Positions 36,538-45,300 of a stretch of 64,000 nucleotides of DNA are shown piece after piece (position 1 is the stretch's first letter; the number at the start of each line of letters is the position of its first letter). Under the pieces are notes generated by a model, which saw nothing but the letters and a program-made list of their open reading frames with translations, was not told the DNA's origin and did no database searches. The DNA comes from Croceivirga thetidis. Its GTDB lineage: Bacteria > Bacteroidota > Bacteroidia > Flavobacteriales > Flavobacteriaceae. The stretch covers positions 514,929 to 578,928 of the forward strand of contig NZ_JAAWWL010000001.1 of the NCBI RefSeq assembly GCF_012272815.1. The letters run 5' to 3'. The translations under genes were made by a program, and so were the position numbers.

Positions 36538-36956
36538 TTAAAAAAGTTTTGCTTGCTTAGTGTTTGAATACCAGTATAATAATATTCAATTAACCAATCA
36601 TTCATCGTCAATCATTATTCCATTTCTTTAGCGAAAAGGAAAAATGTCAACATGACATGGTAAGAAATTACTGATGTTCTTTGCAATCGATTAAGTGCAT
36701 AAAAAACCGATTAATGAAAACTTTAGGTTGTTTGGCAGGTAACATGGACAATATGGCGGTCATAAAATTTGTTGTTGTTAAAAATTTTTGAGTAGTCAGC
36801 GAGCAAAACAAGGTTTTGCGCTGCAAGTCCCAAATACTTACCCCAAAACTTTGTGTACGGATCCTGTTCGATTTTTGTAGTGTTCCGACAGATAAGCGTG
36901 AAGCAAAAATCGGATAGGGCACACTACTTGGCTTGAATAGAAGTCCCAAACAATGG
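36538..36956. other. Structured non-coding region, candidate transfer origin
   Basis: About 420 bases without a credible gene, between the TIR operon and the BtgA-like gene. It contains a hairpin at 36797-36823 (GCAAAAC / GTTTTGC core with flanking CAGCG / CGCTG). It also has an interleaved pair of inverted repeats: CGATTTTTG (36869) pairs with CAAAAATCG (36904), and GTAGTGT (36877) pairs with ACACTAC (36921). In related Bacteroidota elements oriT sits beside the btgA-type gene, so this is a plausible oriT, not proven. The promoter of the TIR operon must also be here. Confidence 0.45.
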
Positions 36957-37550
36957 TCATTCCCCACCGGTGATATCCCTTAGCTTCTTCTTATATTTTT
37001 CTAGTTCGTTTTCGGTGAGTTCCAATTTCAAATAAGCTTTTCCAAAACCTTTCTTAACCACTTTTGCACTGTCCAAGACATGTTGAAAATCCCTAACGGT
37101 GCGGTTCAATTTATCGGTTAAACGTTCATAACGAATTTTGGGGACTGTGATTTCTATTTCCTTATTCTTTTCTGGGTCTTTTTTGATAAGCTTCTTTTCC
37201 CTCCTAATCGGTTTCTCTTGTCTTGTGCCCTCACCAAAAAGGGAAAGGAGCATGGCATTGTTGGGTCTGGTCTGGGTAATCTCGATATCACGTATAATCG
37301 CAATAGCCGCTTCGGTACGCTTGATGGATTTCTCTGTTCGTTTCCTGTTGTTTAGGATTTCCTCCAAAAGATTCTGTGCGAATTCGTCGAAAGATGTCAA
37401 TCCATGCCATTCAAAAAAATCCATAATCTTCTCTAGCGTTTCAGAATGTGAAGGAGCAATTTTTTTTGAGAAATGCCGAAATCGTTTCGCTATGTGGCTC
37501 TTTAAATTGATAGTACTGTAACTGTACTTATATTTTCCTTTTACAATCAT
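36957..37550 (-). CDS. BtgA/BfmA-type mobilization accessory protein
   Basis: A 197-residue protein whose N-terminal part (TINLKSHIAKRFRHFSKKIA, then SETLEKIMDFFEWHG) matches the start of BtgA/BfmA-family mobilization proteins of Bacteroidota, a ribbon-helix-helix-like DNA-binding region. A coiled coil follows (LLEEILNNRKRTEKSIKRTE) and the C-terminal half is Lys/Glu-rich helix. Such proteins bind oriT and assist a relaxase encoded next to them, but no relaxase gene follows here. It therefore looks like a leftover of a mobilization module or serves a relaxase supplied in trans. Confidence 0.7.
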   Translation of the reverse strand: MIVKGKYKYSYSTINLKSHIAKRFRHFSKKIAPSHSETLEKIMDFFEWHGLTSFDEFAQNLLEEILNNRKRTEKSIKRTEAAIAIIRDIEITQTRPNNAMLLSLFGEGTRQEKPIRREKKLIKKDPEKNKEIEITVPKIRYERLTDKLNRTVRDFQHVLDSAKVVKKGFGKAYLKLELTENELEKYKKKLRDITGGE

Positions 37551-37905
37551 TTTACGTCAAATTTTTTCCCTGTTTATAGGGGTTTGAAGCAAGTTTGCGC
37601 CAAACTTTACCGATGTTTTTATTTTTCATTTTCCTTATCACCCCTTTATTTATAGGGTTTCCGAAGGAAAATGTATTGTCGTAGCGTTGCCTTGGCACGC
37701 TACCCTCTTGCTATTCCTCTTCCCCACGAGTGGGGACTTCAGAATACCATTACTTTTAAGGTAATGGCCTTTAATTCAAATTGTTTGGATTTTCATGGAT
37801 TTTAAGAACAGATATTGTCCTTTTTTGAAGATATGATAATGGAAAGAGTCGTTGCCAAATAAAGTTTTAAGGTCACAAATTGTGTCCTTAGAAATAGAGA
37901 TAAAA
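37551..37905. other. Non-coding region with three hairpins, upstream of BtgA-like gene
   Basis: 355 bases without a gene. Three inverted repeats follow each other: 37681-37703 (GTAGCG-t-TGCC / GGCACGCTAC), 37722-37735 (CCCCAC / GTGGGG) and 37747-37767 (CCATTAC / GTAATGG). The TTTATAGGG-type motif also occurs twice (near 37574 and 37660). It lies between integrase and mobilization genes and may hold the promoter and integrase arm sites or oriT. Confidence 0.45.
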
Positions 37906-39162
37906 TCAATCTCCGGTCGGAATCTCTTCCTTTCGCTTTTGGGCTTCCTCTTGTTCCAATTGTGCTTTCAGAACGGACATTTCTTCCGCAATTTTACTGT
38001 CCAATACCTTGGCATAAATCTGGGTAGTTTTTAAGGAACGATGCCCCAACATTTTGCTCACGGTGGAAATGGAAACCCCTTTGGACAAGGTGACCGTTGT
38101 GGCAAAAGTATGTCGCGCCAAATGGGTGGTCAGGTTCTTATTAATACCACAGACATCGGCTATCTCTTTCAAATAAGCATTCGATTTCTGATTGGTCAAT
38201 ACAGGCAAGACGCCCTTTCCATCCAATACATAAGGATGCTCGCTATATTTTTCAATAATGGCCTCGGCAGGAGGTAGCAGGGGAATGCTACTAATGGCCT
38301 TGGTTTTCTTTCGCGCCATCTTGATCCATCGGTAACCATCAACCCCAATGACAATGTCTTCTTCTCCCAACTGTTTTACATCGGCATAGGCCAGACCCGT
38401 ATAGCAGCAGAACACGAAAATATCACGTACCAAATCGAGACGTGGCAAAAAGGATTTTTTGTTTTGTAAAATGTCCAACTCCGTTTGGGTCAAAAATTGT
38501 TTCTCCTTGGTTTTCCAACTGGCCTTCCAATGGAAAAAGGGATCTCTGCTGATCCATTCGTTGGCATAGGCAATGCGAATGATCTTCTTGAAATTGACGA
38601 TATATTTAATTGCCGTATTGTGTTCACAGTTCCGTTTTGACTTTAAAAAGTATTCCAAACCCGTGATAAACTTATGGTCGACCCTACGAACGGGAATATC
38701 GTTTCTTTGATAGTTGTGTTGAATATATGCCGAAACGTGCTTGTAGGCCGCCCTATAGCGTTGTAAGGTGCCTTTGGTAAAACCCTTGCCCAATAGGCTT
38801 TCCATTTCGTCATTATGGTTCCGGAAGATTTCCAACACCATCCATTCCTTGCCTTCCTTTCCTAAATAAATGTTCTTGATGATAGTAGCGGAAATATCCT
38901 GATGCTCCCTCAGCAGCGTATCATGGATTTCAAAACAACGGTTTTTGACCGTGTCCAAAAATCGGTTGAACTTGGAGACTTCAATGGTAGTTCCCCGTAG
39001 TCTGCCACCCCTCGAATCCCATCGTTGTTCCTCCACACGACGCCCCAGACTGAGTTCGGCACGCTTTCCACTAACGGTTATCCGTGCATAAACGGTGACC
39101 ATTCCGTCGGTATCAGTATCGGATTTTTTAGGGTAAAAAAGGACGTTTATTTTTCCAGACAT
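37906..39162 (-). CDS. Tyrosine recombinase (integrase) of the island
   Basis: A 418-residue site-specific recombinase. The N-terminus (KINVLFYPKKSDTDTDGMVT) is the arm-binding/AP2-like domain common in Bacteroidota integrases. A SAM-like core-binding domain spans about 110-200 (FTKGTLQRYRAAYKHVSAYI). The catalytic domain has VFCCYTGLAYADVKQL, HLARHTFATTV with the HxxR pair, and LGHRSLKTTQIYAKV with the nucleophilic Tyr. The first catalytic Arg of the TGxR position is Ala, as in many integrases of this phylum. It is the first gene next to the tRNA-Asp att site and surely made this insertion. Confidence 0.93.
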   Translation of the reverse strand: MSGKINVLFYPKKSDTDTDGMVTVYARITVSGKRAELSLGRRVEEQRWDSRGGRLRGTTIEVSKFNRFLDTVKNRCFEIHDTLLREHQDISATIIKNIYLGKEGKEWMVLEIFRNHNDEMESLLGKGFTKGTLQRYRAAYKHVSAYIQHNYQRNDIPVRRVDHKFITGLEYFLKSKRNCEHNTAIKYIVNFKKIIRIAYANEWISRDPFFHWKASWKTKEKQFLTQTELDILQNKKSFLPRLDLVRDIFVFCCYTGLAYADVKQLGEEDIVIGVDGYRWIKMARKKTKAISSIPLLPPAEAIIEKYSEHPYVLDGKGVLPVLTNQKSNAYLKEIADVCGINKNLTTHLARHTFATTVTLSKGVSISTVSKMLGHRSLKTTQIYAKVLDSKIAEEMSVLKAQLEQEEAQKRKEEIPTGD

Positions 39163-39348
39163 CGGTGAGTAATTTTAAAACTCACCGGAAAGTACTAAAA
39201 CCAAATGTTAAAATTTCTTCGTAAAGATTTCTTTAACAGTCAATTACAGCGATGGCGGTGAGTCTTTTAAAGCAGAATTTTAACGCACCGAATCACGCAC
39301 CTTTTTTATGGTTTTATATGGTATTTTTTGGTATCAAATAAAATGAAA

Positions 39349-39377
39349 AAGCCTGTAAATGCTTGATTTACAGGCTT
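39349..39377 (-). terminator. Terminator downstream of tRNA-Asp (island-borne)
   Basis: Perfect 12-bp stem (AAGCCTGTAAAT / ATTTACAGGCTT) with a 5-base loop, followed on the minus strand by TTTCATTTT. It follows the functional tRNA-Asp. Being inside the island edge, it was probably brought in with the element to replace the original at 28091-28118. Confidence 0.85.
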
Positions 39378-39402
39378 ATTGCGAATTCTTCAACGAATTC
39401 CA

Positions 39403-39424
39403 GCGGTCTGGACGGGACTCGAAC
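39403..39424 (-). repeat. att direct repeat, tRNA-proximal end of island
   Basis: The 22-base copy inside the 3' end of the intact tRNA-Asp, identical to 28126-28147. It runs from the base just past the discriminator through the acceptor stem into the T-loop. Confidence 0.9.
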
Positions 39425-39477
39425 CCGCGACCCCCTGCGTGACAGGCAGGTATTCTAACCAACTGAACTACCAGACC
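39404..39477 (-). tRNA. tRNA-Asp (anticodon GTC)
   Basis: A 74-nt cloverleaf with acceptor stem GGTCTGG / CCAGACC, D-arm GTTCAGTTGGTTAGAAT, anticodon arm CCTGCCTGTCACGCAGG with GTC at the apex, and T-arm GCGGGTTCGAGTCCCGT. The CCA end is not encoded. It is the integration target of the island, and its 3' end regenerates the full gene. Confidence 0.97.
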
Positions 39478-39596
39478 AATGATTTTATCTTTTAAAGACT
39501 CCAGCGAAAGCGGGATTCAAATCTTGTTCAAAAGCTTTTTGCAAAGCGAGGGCAAATATACCGACACTTTTCGGTTTCGACAAAAATTTTTTTGTC

Positions 39597-40526
39597 CTAT
39601 ACAAACTTTTGTCGCTCTACCATAAAAGTGTTCAAAACCGTAGAGAAATCATCGTGAATATTTACACCCACATATTTTATTTTATAGCGAAGACAGGACA
39701 TTTTTAAATCTTTCAGATAAGATTCAACCTTGGCCTTGTAAGCCTTTTTGATATTGTCTGCGTATAGGTCAATGTGTTTTCCGGTTTCTACATCAATAAA
39801 GCGCTTGGGTTGGTTTTCAAAATTAAAGGCTACTTCTCGGTCATAGTCCAACAAATGAAAAAGAACGACTTCATGTTTGTTGTATTTTAAATGGCGTAAT
39901 GCTTCGAAGAGCTTTGCTTCTTCAACTTCGGTCTGAAACATATCTGAAAAAAGAAAAATCAAACTTCTTCTATGGATTTTTTCTGCAATTTGATGCAAAA
40001 AATCATAGGTTCTTGTAGCCGCTTTTGAGGAAGTTTTTGCCCCCAATGCATTCAATTGTTGATAAAGCATTTGAAAATGACGCTCACTGCTCTTTTCAGG
40101 GGCATAGAAACTATTTTTTTCGGCATAAACACTAAGTCCAACTGCATCTCGTTGCTTCTTTAAAACAGCCATTAAGGAAGCAATAGCTAAAACCCCAAAA
40201 CCTAACTTATTCAAATTGTTGATGGATAGGTTTTTTACTTCTGGATAGTACATCGAACCTGAGTTGTCTAATATCATATGGCAACGCAGATTGGTCTCCT
40301 CTTCATAACGCTTGGTATACAACTTATCGGTTCGTGCAAATAGTTTCCAATCAATATGCTTGGTACTTTCACCAGTGTTATAGATTTTATGCTCCGCGAA
40401 TTCTGCTGAAAACCCGTGAAAAGGGCTCTTATGGATTCCACTGATGAAGCCTTCCACCACTTGACCAGCAAGAAGTTCCAGATTTTGAAAGAGTTTCGCT
40501 TGATTAAGTTCTGATTTTACATCCAT
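39597..40526 (-). CDS. DUF58-domain protein (MoxR-associated type)
   Basis: A 309-residue protein of the DUF58 family. FISGIHKSPFHGFSAEFAEH, YNTGESTKHIDWKLFARTDK and KRYEEETNLRCHMILDNSGS are the family segments; the last resembles a VWA metal site (DxSxS). DUF58 proteins normally work with a MoxR AAA+ ATPase in protein folding or complex assembly; that gene is not adjacent here. I prefer the ATG at 40526 over a TTG three codons upstream. It follows the thioredoxin gene beyond a strong terminator. Confidence 0.88.
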   Translation of the reverse strand: MDVKSELNQAKLFQNLELLAGQVVEGFISGIHKSPFHGFSAEFAEHKIYNTGESTKHIDWKLFARTDKLYTKRYEEETNLRCHMILDNSGSMYYPEVKNLSINNLNKLGFGVLAIASLMAVLKKQRDAVGLSVYAEKNSFYAPEKSSERHFQMLYQQLNALGAKTSSKAATRTYDFLHQIAEKIHRRSLIFLFSDMFQTEVEEAKLFEALRHLKYNKHEVVLFHLLDYDREVAFNFENQPKRFIDVETGKHIDLYADNIKKAYKAKVESYLKDLKMSCLRYKIKYVGVNIHDDFSTVLNTFMVERQKFV

Positions 40527-40544
40527 CCTAAACAAGATAAACGA

Positions 40545-40572
40545 AAAAGGTCCAGCTTTCGCCAGACCTTTT
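40545..40572 (-). terminator. Terminator after thioredoxin gene
   Basis: Minus-strand hairpin AAAAGGTC...GACCTTTT with an inner GC / GC pair around GAAA, giving an A-tract stem ending in TTTT. It lies 23 bases after the trxA stop. Confidence 0.8.
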
Positions 40573-40595
40573 GATAATTTTATGCTATTATTCGA

Positions 40596-40913
40596 TTAAA
40601 GCACAGCCTCAATCGCATCTGTGTAAACCTTTTTAGGAGAAACCCCTACTTGACGATTTACAATCTCACCATCTTTGAATACCAAAACAGTTGGTATATT
40701 ACGTACGCCGTACTTTGCAGCAAATTGTTGGTTGGCATCAACATCAACCTTACCTACAACAGCTTTACCATCATATTCTGAGCTAACCTCTTCGATAATT
40801 GGGCCCACCATTCTACAAGGACCACACCAAGCCGCCCAAAAGTCAACCATTACTGGTTTATCGCTTTTCAATACCACTTCTTCGAAAGTTGCATCTGTTA
40901 TTTCTAGTGCCAT
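40596..40913 (-). CDS. trxA: Thioredoxin
   Basis: A 105-residue cytosolic thioredoxin. The redox site is DFWAAWCGPCRMVGPIIEEV with both Cys residues, and the cis-Pro loop is YGVRNIPTVLVFKDGEIV. Length is exactly typical. It is a single-gene transcript: a TAACTTTG -7-type element lies 23 bases upstream and an intrinsic terminator follows. Confidence 0.97.
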   Translation of the reverse strand: MALEITDATFEEVVLKSDKPVMVDFWAAWCGPCRMVGPIIEEVSSEYDGKAVVGKVDVDANQQFAAKYGVRNIPTVLVFKDGEIVNRQVGVSPKKVYTDAIEAVL

Positions 40914-40935
40914 GTCTATTTATTTTTCAATTACG

Positions 40936-40943
40936 CAAAGTTA
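40936..40943 (-). promoter_or_regulatory. Bacteroidota-type -7 element for trxA
   Basis: The minus strand reads TAACTTTG, a full match to TAnnTTTG, 23 bases before the trxA ATG. A clear -33 TTG partner is not obvious. Confidence 0.5.
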
Positions 40944-41013
40944 GTCAAAAAAAGACCCTAACCTTACACCAAAAAAGATAGCTTTTGCCTATAACTCAAT
41001 CAGTTTCAACAAT

Positions 41014-41041
41014 AAAAGGGCCATCCTAAGATGACCCTTTT
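41014..41041 (-). terminator. Terminator after Asp-rich lipoprotein gene
   Basis: Inverted repeat AAAAGGG-x-CATC / GATG-x-CCCTTTT with loop TTAG on the minus strand, ending in T-rich sequence, 26 bases past the lipoprotein stop. Confidence 0.75.
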
Positions 41042-41066
41042 TCTCACAGCAACTTTTTAATCATTT

Positions 41067-42251
41067 TTATCCTCCATTGGACGCTGATGAACATTCAATC
41101 ACTACTTCACCCCCCTCAGCACATTCCTCTTCGTAAATAACTTCGCCATTCATATCGGTCACGGTAATTACATAAACGCCGTCAATTTCTTCCGAAGTAA
41201 CACTAAGATCACTCATATTTTCAAATTCTACCTCACCACATTCGGTGATCAAGATGCATCCGATGAAACTGTCCTCATCGTCTTCATCATCATCTTCATC
41301 ATTGTCGTCGTCTTCATCCTCATCATCATCCTCATCTTCATCTTCGTCATCATGCGAATCTTCGTCCTCATCGTCTCCCCTATCACGACGTTTCTTACCA
41401 AGTGTAATTTGCTCTTCGGAACCGTCAGGCATGGTTAGGGTTGCAAATCCGTCGCAGCTGCCATCACCATAATCCAAGGTTGTAACTCCATCCATTGCAC
41501 TACTTGAATAAGTTTTAACTCCTGAAACTATAAATTTACAGGCCGCAGGCTTAACCAATGGGGTTGTAATTTCCATAGAAAAACTGCGCTCTAATCCGGT
41601 ATACTGAAAAGACCCAGTGATGGTCTTTACATTATCGACCCAGGTTCTAGTGTCAGCTCCTTCTGTGATTTCTACAGTTCTATTTCCTGATTTTGAAATT
41701 GTCCCTTCTCCGGTTTCAACGGTAATATCAACAGTTCCGCTCATTTGTGGATTCCCGTTTTCGTTACTTTCCGTCCAAGTAAAGGTCTTGCTACCGTTAA
41801 TTACATAACCGTTGATACTTAGGTCGGTTACTGTTATAGTGTTTTCAGAACTTGTTTCTGTATAGGTCTCAGTTTTTACGACAACACCTGTAATAGCATT
41901 TCCATTTTCATCTTCACATTCACCATTGAATGTAATGGTCACTGTAATTGAATTGTCCGTTTCCTCCACTTCAATATCGGCACATTCACGAAAAAATCCG
42001 GAGTCACCGCGATGGTCATCATCGGTTTTTCCAAAAACACTACCGTTTACACCAAAGAAGTAACTTGAATAAATTGAAATATCATCCAATACGTCATCGG
42101 CCTCTTCTACAGATGCTTCTAGACTAACGAAAGAGTCAACATCTGTTTGGGTGGTTGTATCATCTTCTAGAACGATTTCATCAAGTTGTTCGGTTTCGCA
42201 GGCCGCAAAACCTAGGGTAAGTACTACAAGTAAGATTTTAAGATGTTTCAT
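41067..42251 (-). CDS. Lipoprotein with Asp/Glu-rich low-complexity segment, unknown
   Basis: A 394-residue exported lipoprotein: the leader LKILLVVLTLGFAAC ends at the lipidated Cys. The middle is beta-rich with Thr/Glu-rich strands (SITVTITFNGECEDENGNAI, GYVINGSKTFTWTESNENGN), suggesting an extracellular sandwich fold. About residues 285-330 are nearly all Asp and Glu, preceded by a basic KKRRDRGD; such runs often bind calcium. The tail has several Cys. Similar lipoproteins are common in marine flavobacteria but no function is known to me. It is flanked by thioredoxin and dnaE and has its own terminator. Confidence 0.8.
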   Translation of the reverse strand: MKHLKILLVVLTLGFAACETEQLDEIVLEDDTTTQTDVDSFVSLEASVEEADDVLDDISIYSSYFFGVNGSVFGKTDDDHRGDSGFFRECADIEVEETDNSITVTITFNGECEDENGNAITGVVVKTETYTETSSENTITVTDLSINGYVINGSKTFTWTESNENGNPQMSGTVDITVETGEGTISKSGNRTVEITEGADTRTWVDNVKTITGSFQYTGLERSFSMEITTPLVKPAACKFIVSGVKTYSSSAMDGVTTLDYGDGSCDGFATLTMPDGSEEQITLGKKRRDRGDDEDEDSHDDEDEDEDDDEDEDDDNDEDDDEDDEDSFIGCILITECGEVEFENMSDLSVTSEEIDGVYVITVTDMNGEVIYEEECAEGGEVVIECSSASNGG

Positions 42252-42318
42252 TGCAAAATTTGTTTAATTACGTTTTGCTAATGGAACAACCCTATTTTAA
42301 AAAACCCTACTTAACTGA

Positions 42319-45300
42319 TCAATTCAACTTGTAATGAACCTCTTGTTCTTCCAGTAAATTCAATAGTTCAGCACTTATATTGACTTTCTGTTTTCTACTG
42401 GAGAGATTCAATTTTATTTGGTCTTGCATCTCATAAACAACAAAGTTTAAAGGATGCTTTCCCTGATGGCTAGAGATGGCTTTTTTAAGGTTCTGTATTC
42501 GATTCTCTTGCAATGCGGCAACATCCAATTTGATAGTTAATTTTTTGGCATAAGCATCCATCACATCTTGCAATTGTTTAAACTCGTTGTATTGTAAACG
42601 GGGCTCCCCTTTTTTACCAGTTTCACGATTCACCCATCCTTCACGAACAAACACCTTGACGTGAACAAATGAATTAACCAATAAAAAGTGACGGAATTTC
42701 AAATACTCTTCACCAAAGATTCTGAACTCATGTGAATCGGTATAATCTTCAACGGTGAACAGTCCCCACCCTTTTCCGTTTTTAGAAACTCGATGCTGAA
42801 TATCAGTCACTACTCCCGCAAAGGTCAGTTCACGATTTACATAAGGTTCCAGCTCTTGCTTAAAGGTTGAAATACCTGTATTGCAAAATGCCTTGATTTC
42901 TTTTTGAAAATCATCCAATGGATGACCTGAAATATAAATCCCAACCACTTCCTTTTCACGACGCAGTTTTTCCATGGTTCCCCAGTCTTCGCAAGGAGGA
43001 ACTATCGGTTCTGGAATTTGCACTTCGCTGGCGTCACCAAAAAGGCTAACCTGTGAAGAATTCTCATTTTCTTGATATTTGGCACCGTACTTAATCACTT
43101 TTTCCAGAAAGCTGATTCCATCTGATTCTTGATGAAAGTATTGCGCTCTATGGGTATCTTCAAACGAATCAAAACCACCGGCCAAGGCCAAATTTTCAAA
43201 TGCTTTTTTATTCGCTGACCGCAAATCGATTCGTTTGGCCATATCGAATACGGAACGGTACGGTCCATTTTCCTTGCGTTCTTCCACAATTGCTACCACT
43301 GCAGACTTGCCTACACCTTTAATGGCTCCCATACCAAAGCGCACCGCATTATCTTTATTCACCGCGAATTTGTAGTAGGATTCGTTTACATCAGGCCCCA
43401 AAACATCCAATCCCATTCGCTTGGCTTCCTCCATAAAAAAAGTAACCTGCTTGATATCGTTCATGTTGTTTGATAAGACAGCGGCCATATATTCTGCCGG
43501 ATAGTGCGCCTTTAAATAAGCTGTTTGATAAGCGATATAGGCATAACAAGTCGAGTGACTTTTATTGAAAGCGTAGGATGCAAAGGCCTCCCAGTCTTTC
43601 CATATTTTTTCGAGCACTTCTCGTGGATGGCCATTCTTTTCACCACCATCCAAAAACTGTGGTTTTAGTTTTTGTAGTAAGGCAAAGATTTTCTTACCCA
43701 TGGCTTTTCGCAAAACGTCTGCATCACCCTTGGAGAAGCCTGCCAGTTTTTGGGATAAGCGCATTACCTGTTCTTGATAGACCGTGATACCATAGGTGTC
43801 TTTCAAGAACTCTTCCATTTCAGGAAGGTCATAAGTTATCTCCTCTTCACCATGCTTACGGTCAATGAAGCTGGGAATATACTCCATTGGCCCTGGTCTA
43901 TAGAGCGCGTTCATCGCAATTAAGTCATCAAAAACCGTAGGTTTTAAATGCTTTAGGTGCTTTTGCATACCTGGAGATTCGTATTGGAATATACCCACAG
44001 TTTCCCCTCGTTGAAAAAGCTCATAGGTTTTTTCATCATCCAACGGAAAGTCATCGGGTACCAATTCGACCCCAGTACGTGCCTTTACAATTTTGACCGT
44101 ATCCTTAATTAGGGTCAAGGTCTTCAACCCCAGAAAATCCATTTTCAATAACCCAGCATCCTCAACCACGGAATTATCAAATTGGGTCACGTAAAGGTCA
44201 GAATCTTTGGCTGTGGCTACAGGTACAAAATTGGTAATATCGTCAGGGGTAATAATGACCCCACAAGCATGAATACCGGTATTTCGAACCGAACCCTCGA
44301 GTACCCTGGCCATATTTACGGTACGGCTTTCTTCACCTTCATCTTCAGCAATAGCGCGTAGCTCCAATACCTTTTCGAGTTCATCGGAACGAAAAGTTTT
44401 TTTAAGCTTGGCTTCCTCGACCCCAAATATCTTTTTGAACTTGCCCATGGTGGGGATGAGCTTGGCCAACCTATCCGCTTGGGGTAATGATAAATCGAGT
44501 ACACGTGCGGTATCACGAATCGATGATTTGGCAGCCATGGTACCGTAGGTGATAATTTGCGCCACCTGATTCGAGCCGTATTTTTCAATCACATAATCCA
44601 TGACTCGACCCCTACCTTCATCATCAAAATCAATATCGATATCAGGCATGGAAACCCTATCTGGATTCAAAAACCGCTCAAAGAGTAGGTCGTATTTTAT
44701 CGGGTCAATATTGGTTATCTTGAGACAATATGCAACTACAGAACCGGCGGCCGAACCACGACCAGGGCCTACGGAGACATCCATATTTCGCGCTTCTCGA
44801 ATGAAATCTTCAACAATTAAGAAATAGCCCGGATACCCTGAATTCTCTATAGTGGCCAATTCAAAATCGATTCGCTCTTTAATCTCTGGTGTAATTTCAC
44901 CATAACGCTCTTTGGCACCTTCGTAGGTAATGTGTCTTAAATAAGCATTCTCACCTCGCTTGCCGCCATCTGCTTTATCTTCAGCAACCTTAAATTCTTC
45001 AGGTATGTCAAACTTGGGCAACAATACGTCTCGGGCCAAATCAAAAGCTTCGACTTTGTCGACAATTTCCTGAAGGTTTAAAATGGCCTCGGGCAAGTCT
45101 TTAAAGAGTTCCTTCATTTCATCCGAAGACTTGAAATAGTACTCTTGATTCGGTAGCCCATAGCGATAACCCCTACCTCGACCAATTGGGGTGTTCACCA
45201 ATTCCCCATCCTTTACACAAAGAAGGATATCATGGGCTTCGGCGTCTATTTTGGTACCGTAGTAGGTATTGTTGGACGCCACCAATTTTATGTAGTGTTT

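Larger units (their letters stand above)
28126..39424. mobile_element. Genomic island (integrated mobilizable element) in tRNA-Asp
   Basis: An 11.3-kb segment bounded by 22-bp direct repeats matching the 3' end of tRNA-Asp(GTC). A tyrosine recombinase gene (37906-39162) is the first gene inside, next to the intact tRNA and oriented away from it. A BtgA/BfmA-type mobilization protein follows, then two structured non-coding stretches, a five-gene TIR/SLOG operon, a Fic gene, and a KAP-NTPase pair at the far end. No relaxase or conjugation gene is seen, so it would need help to transfer. Cargo genes from about 28.2 to 36.5 kb look more AT-rich than the flanking chromosome by eye. Confidence 0.88.

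Noticed and set aside
36668-36967. Open frame of 99 codons after the BtgA-like gene, considered as a relaxase remnant
   Set aside because: It crosses the hairpins and interleaved repeats, and its translation shows no relaxase motif (no His triad or catalytic Tyr context).
41245-41472. Plus-strand frame coding for a run of serines
   Set aside because: It is the antisense of the Asp/Glu codon run in the lipoprotein gene.
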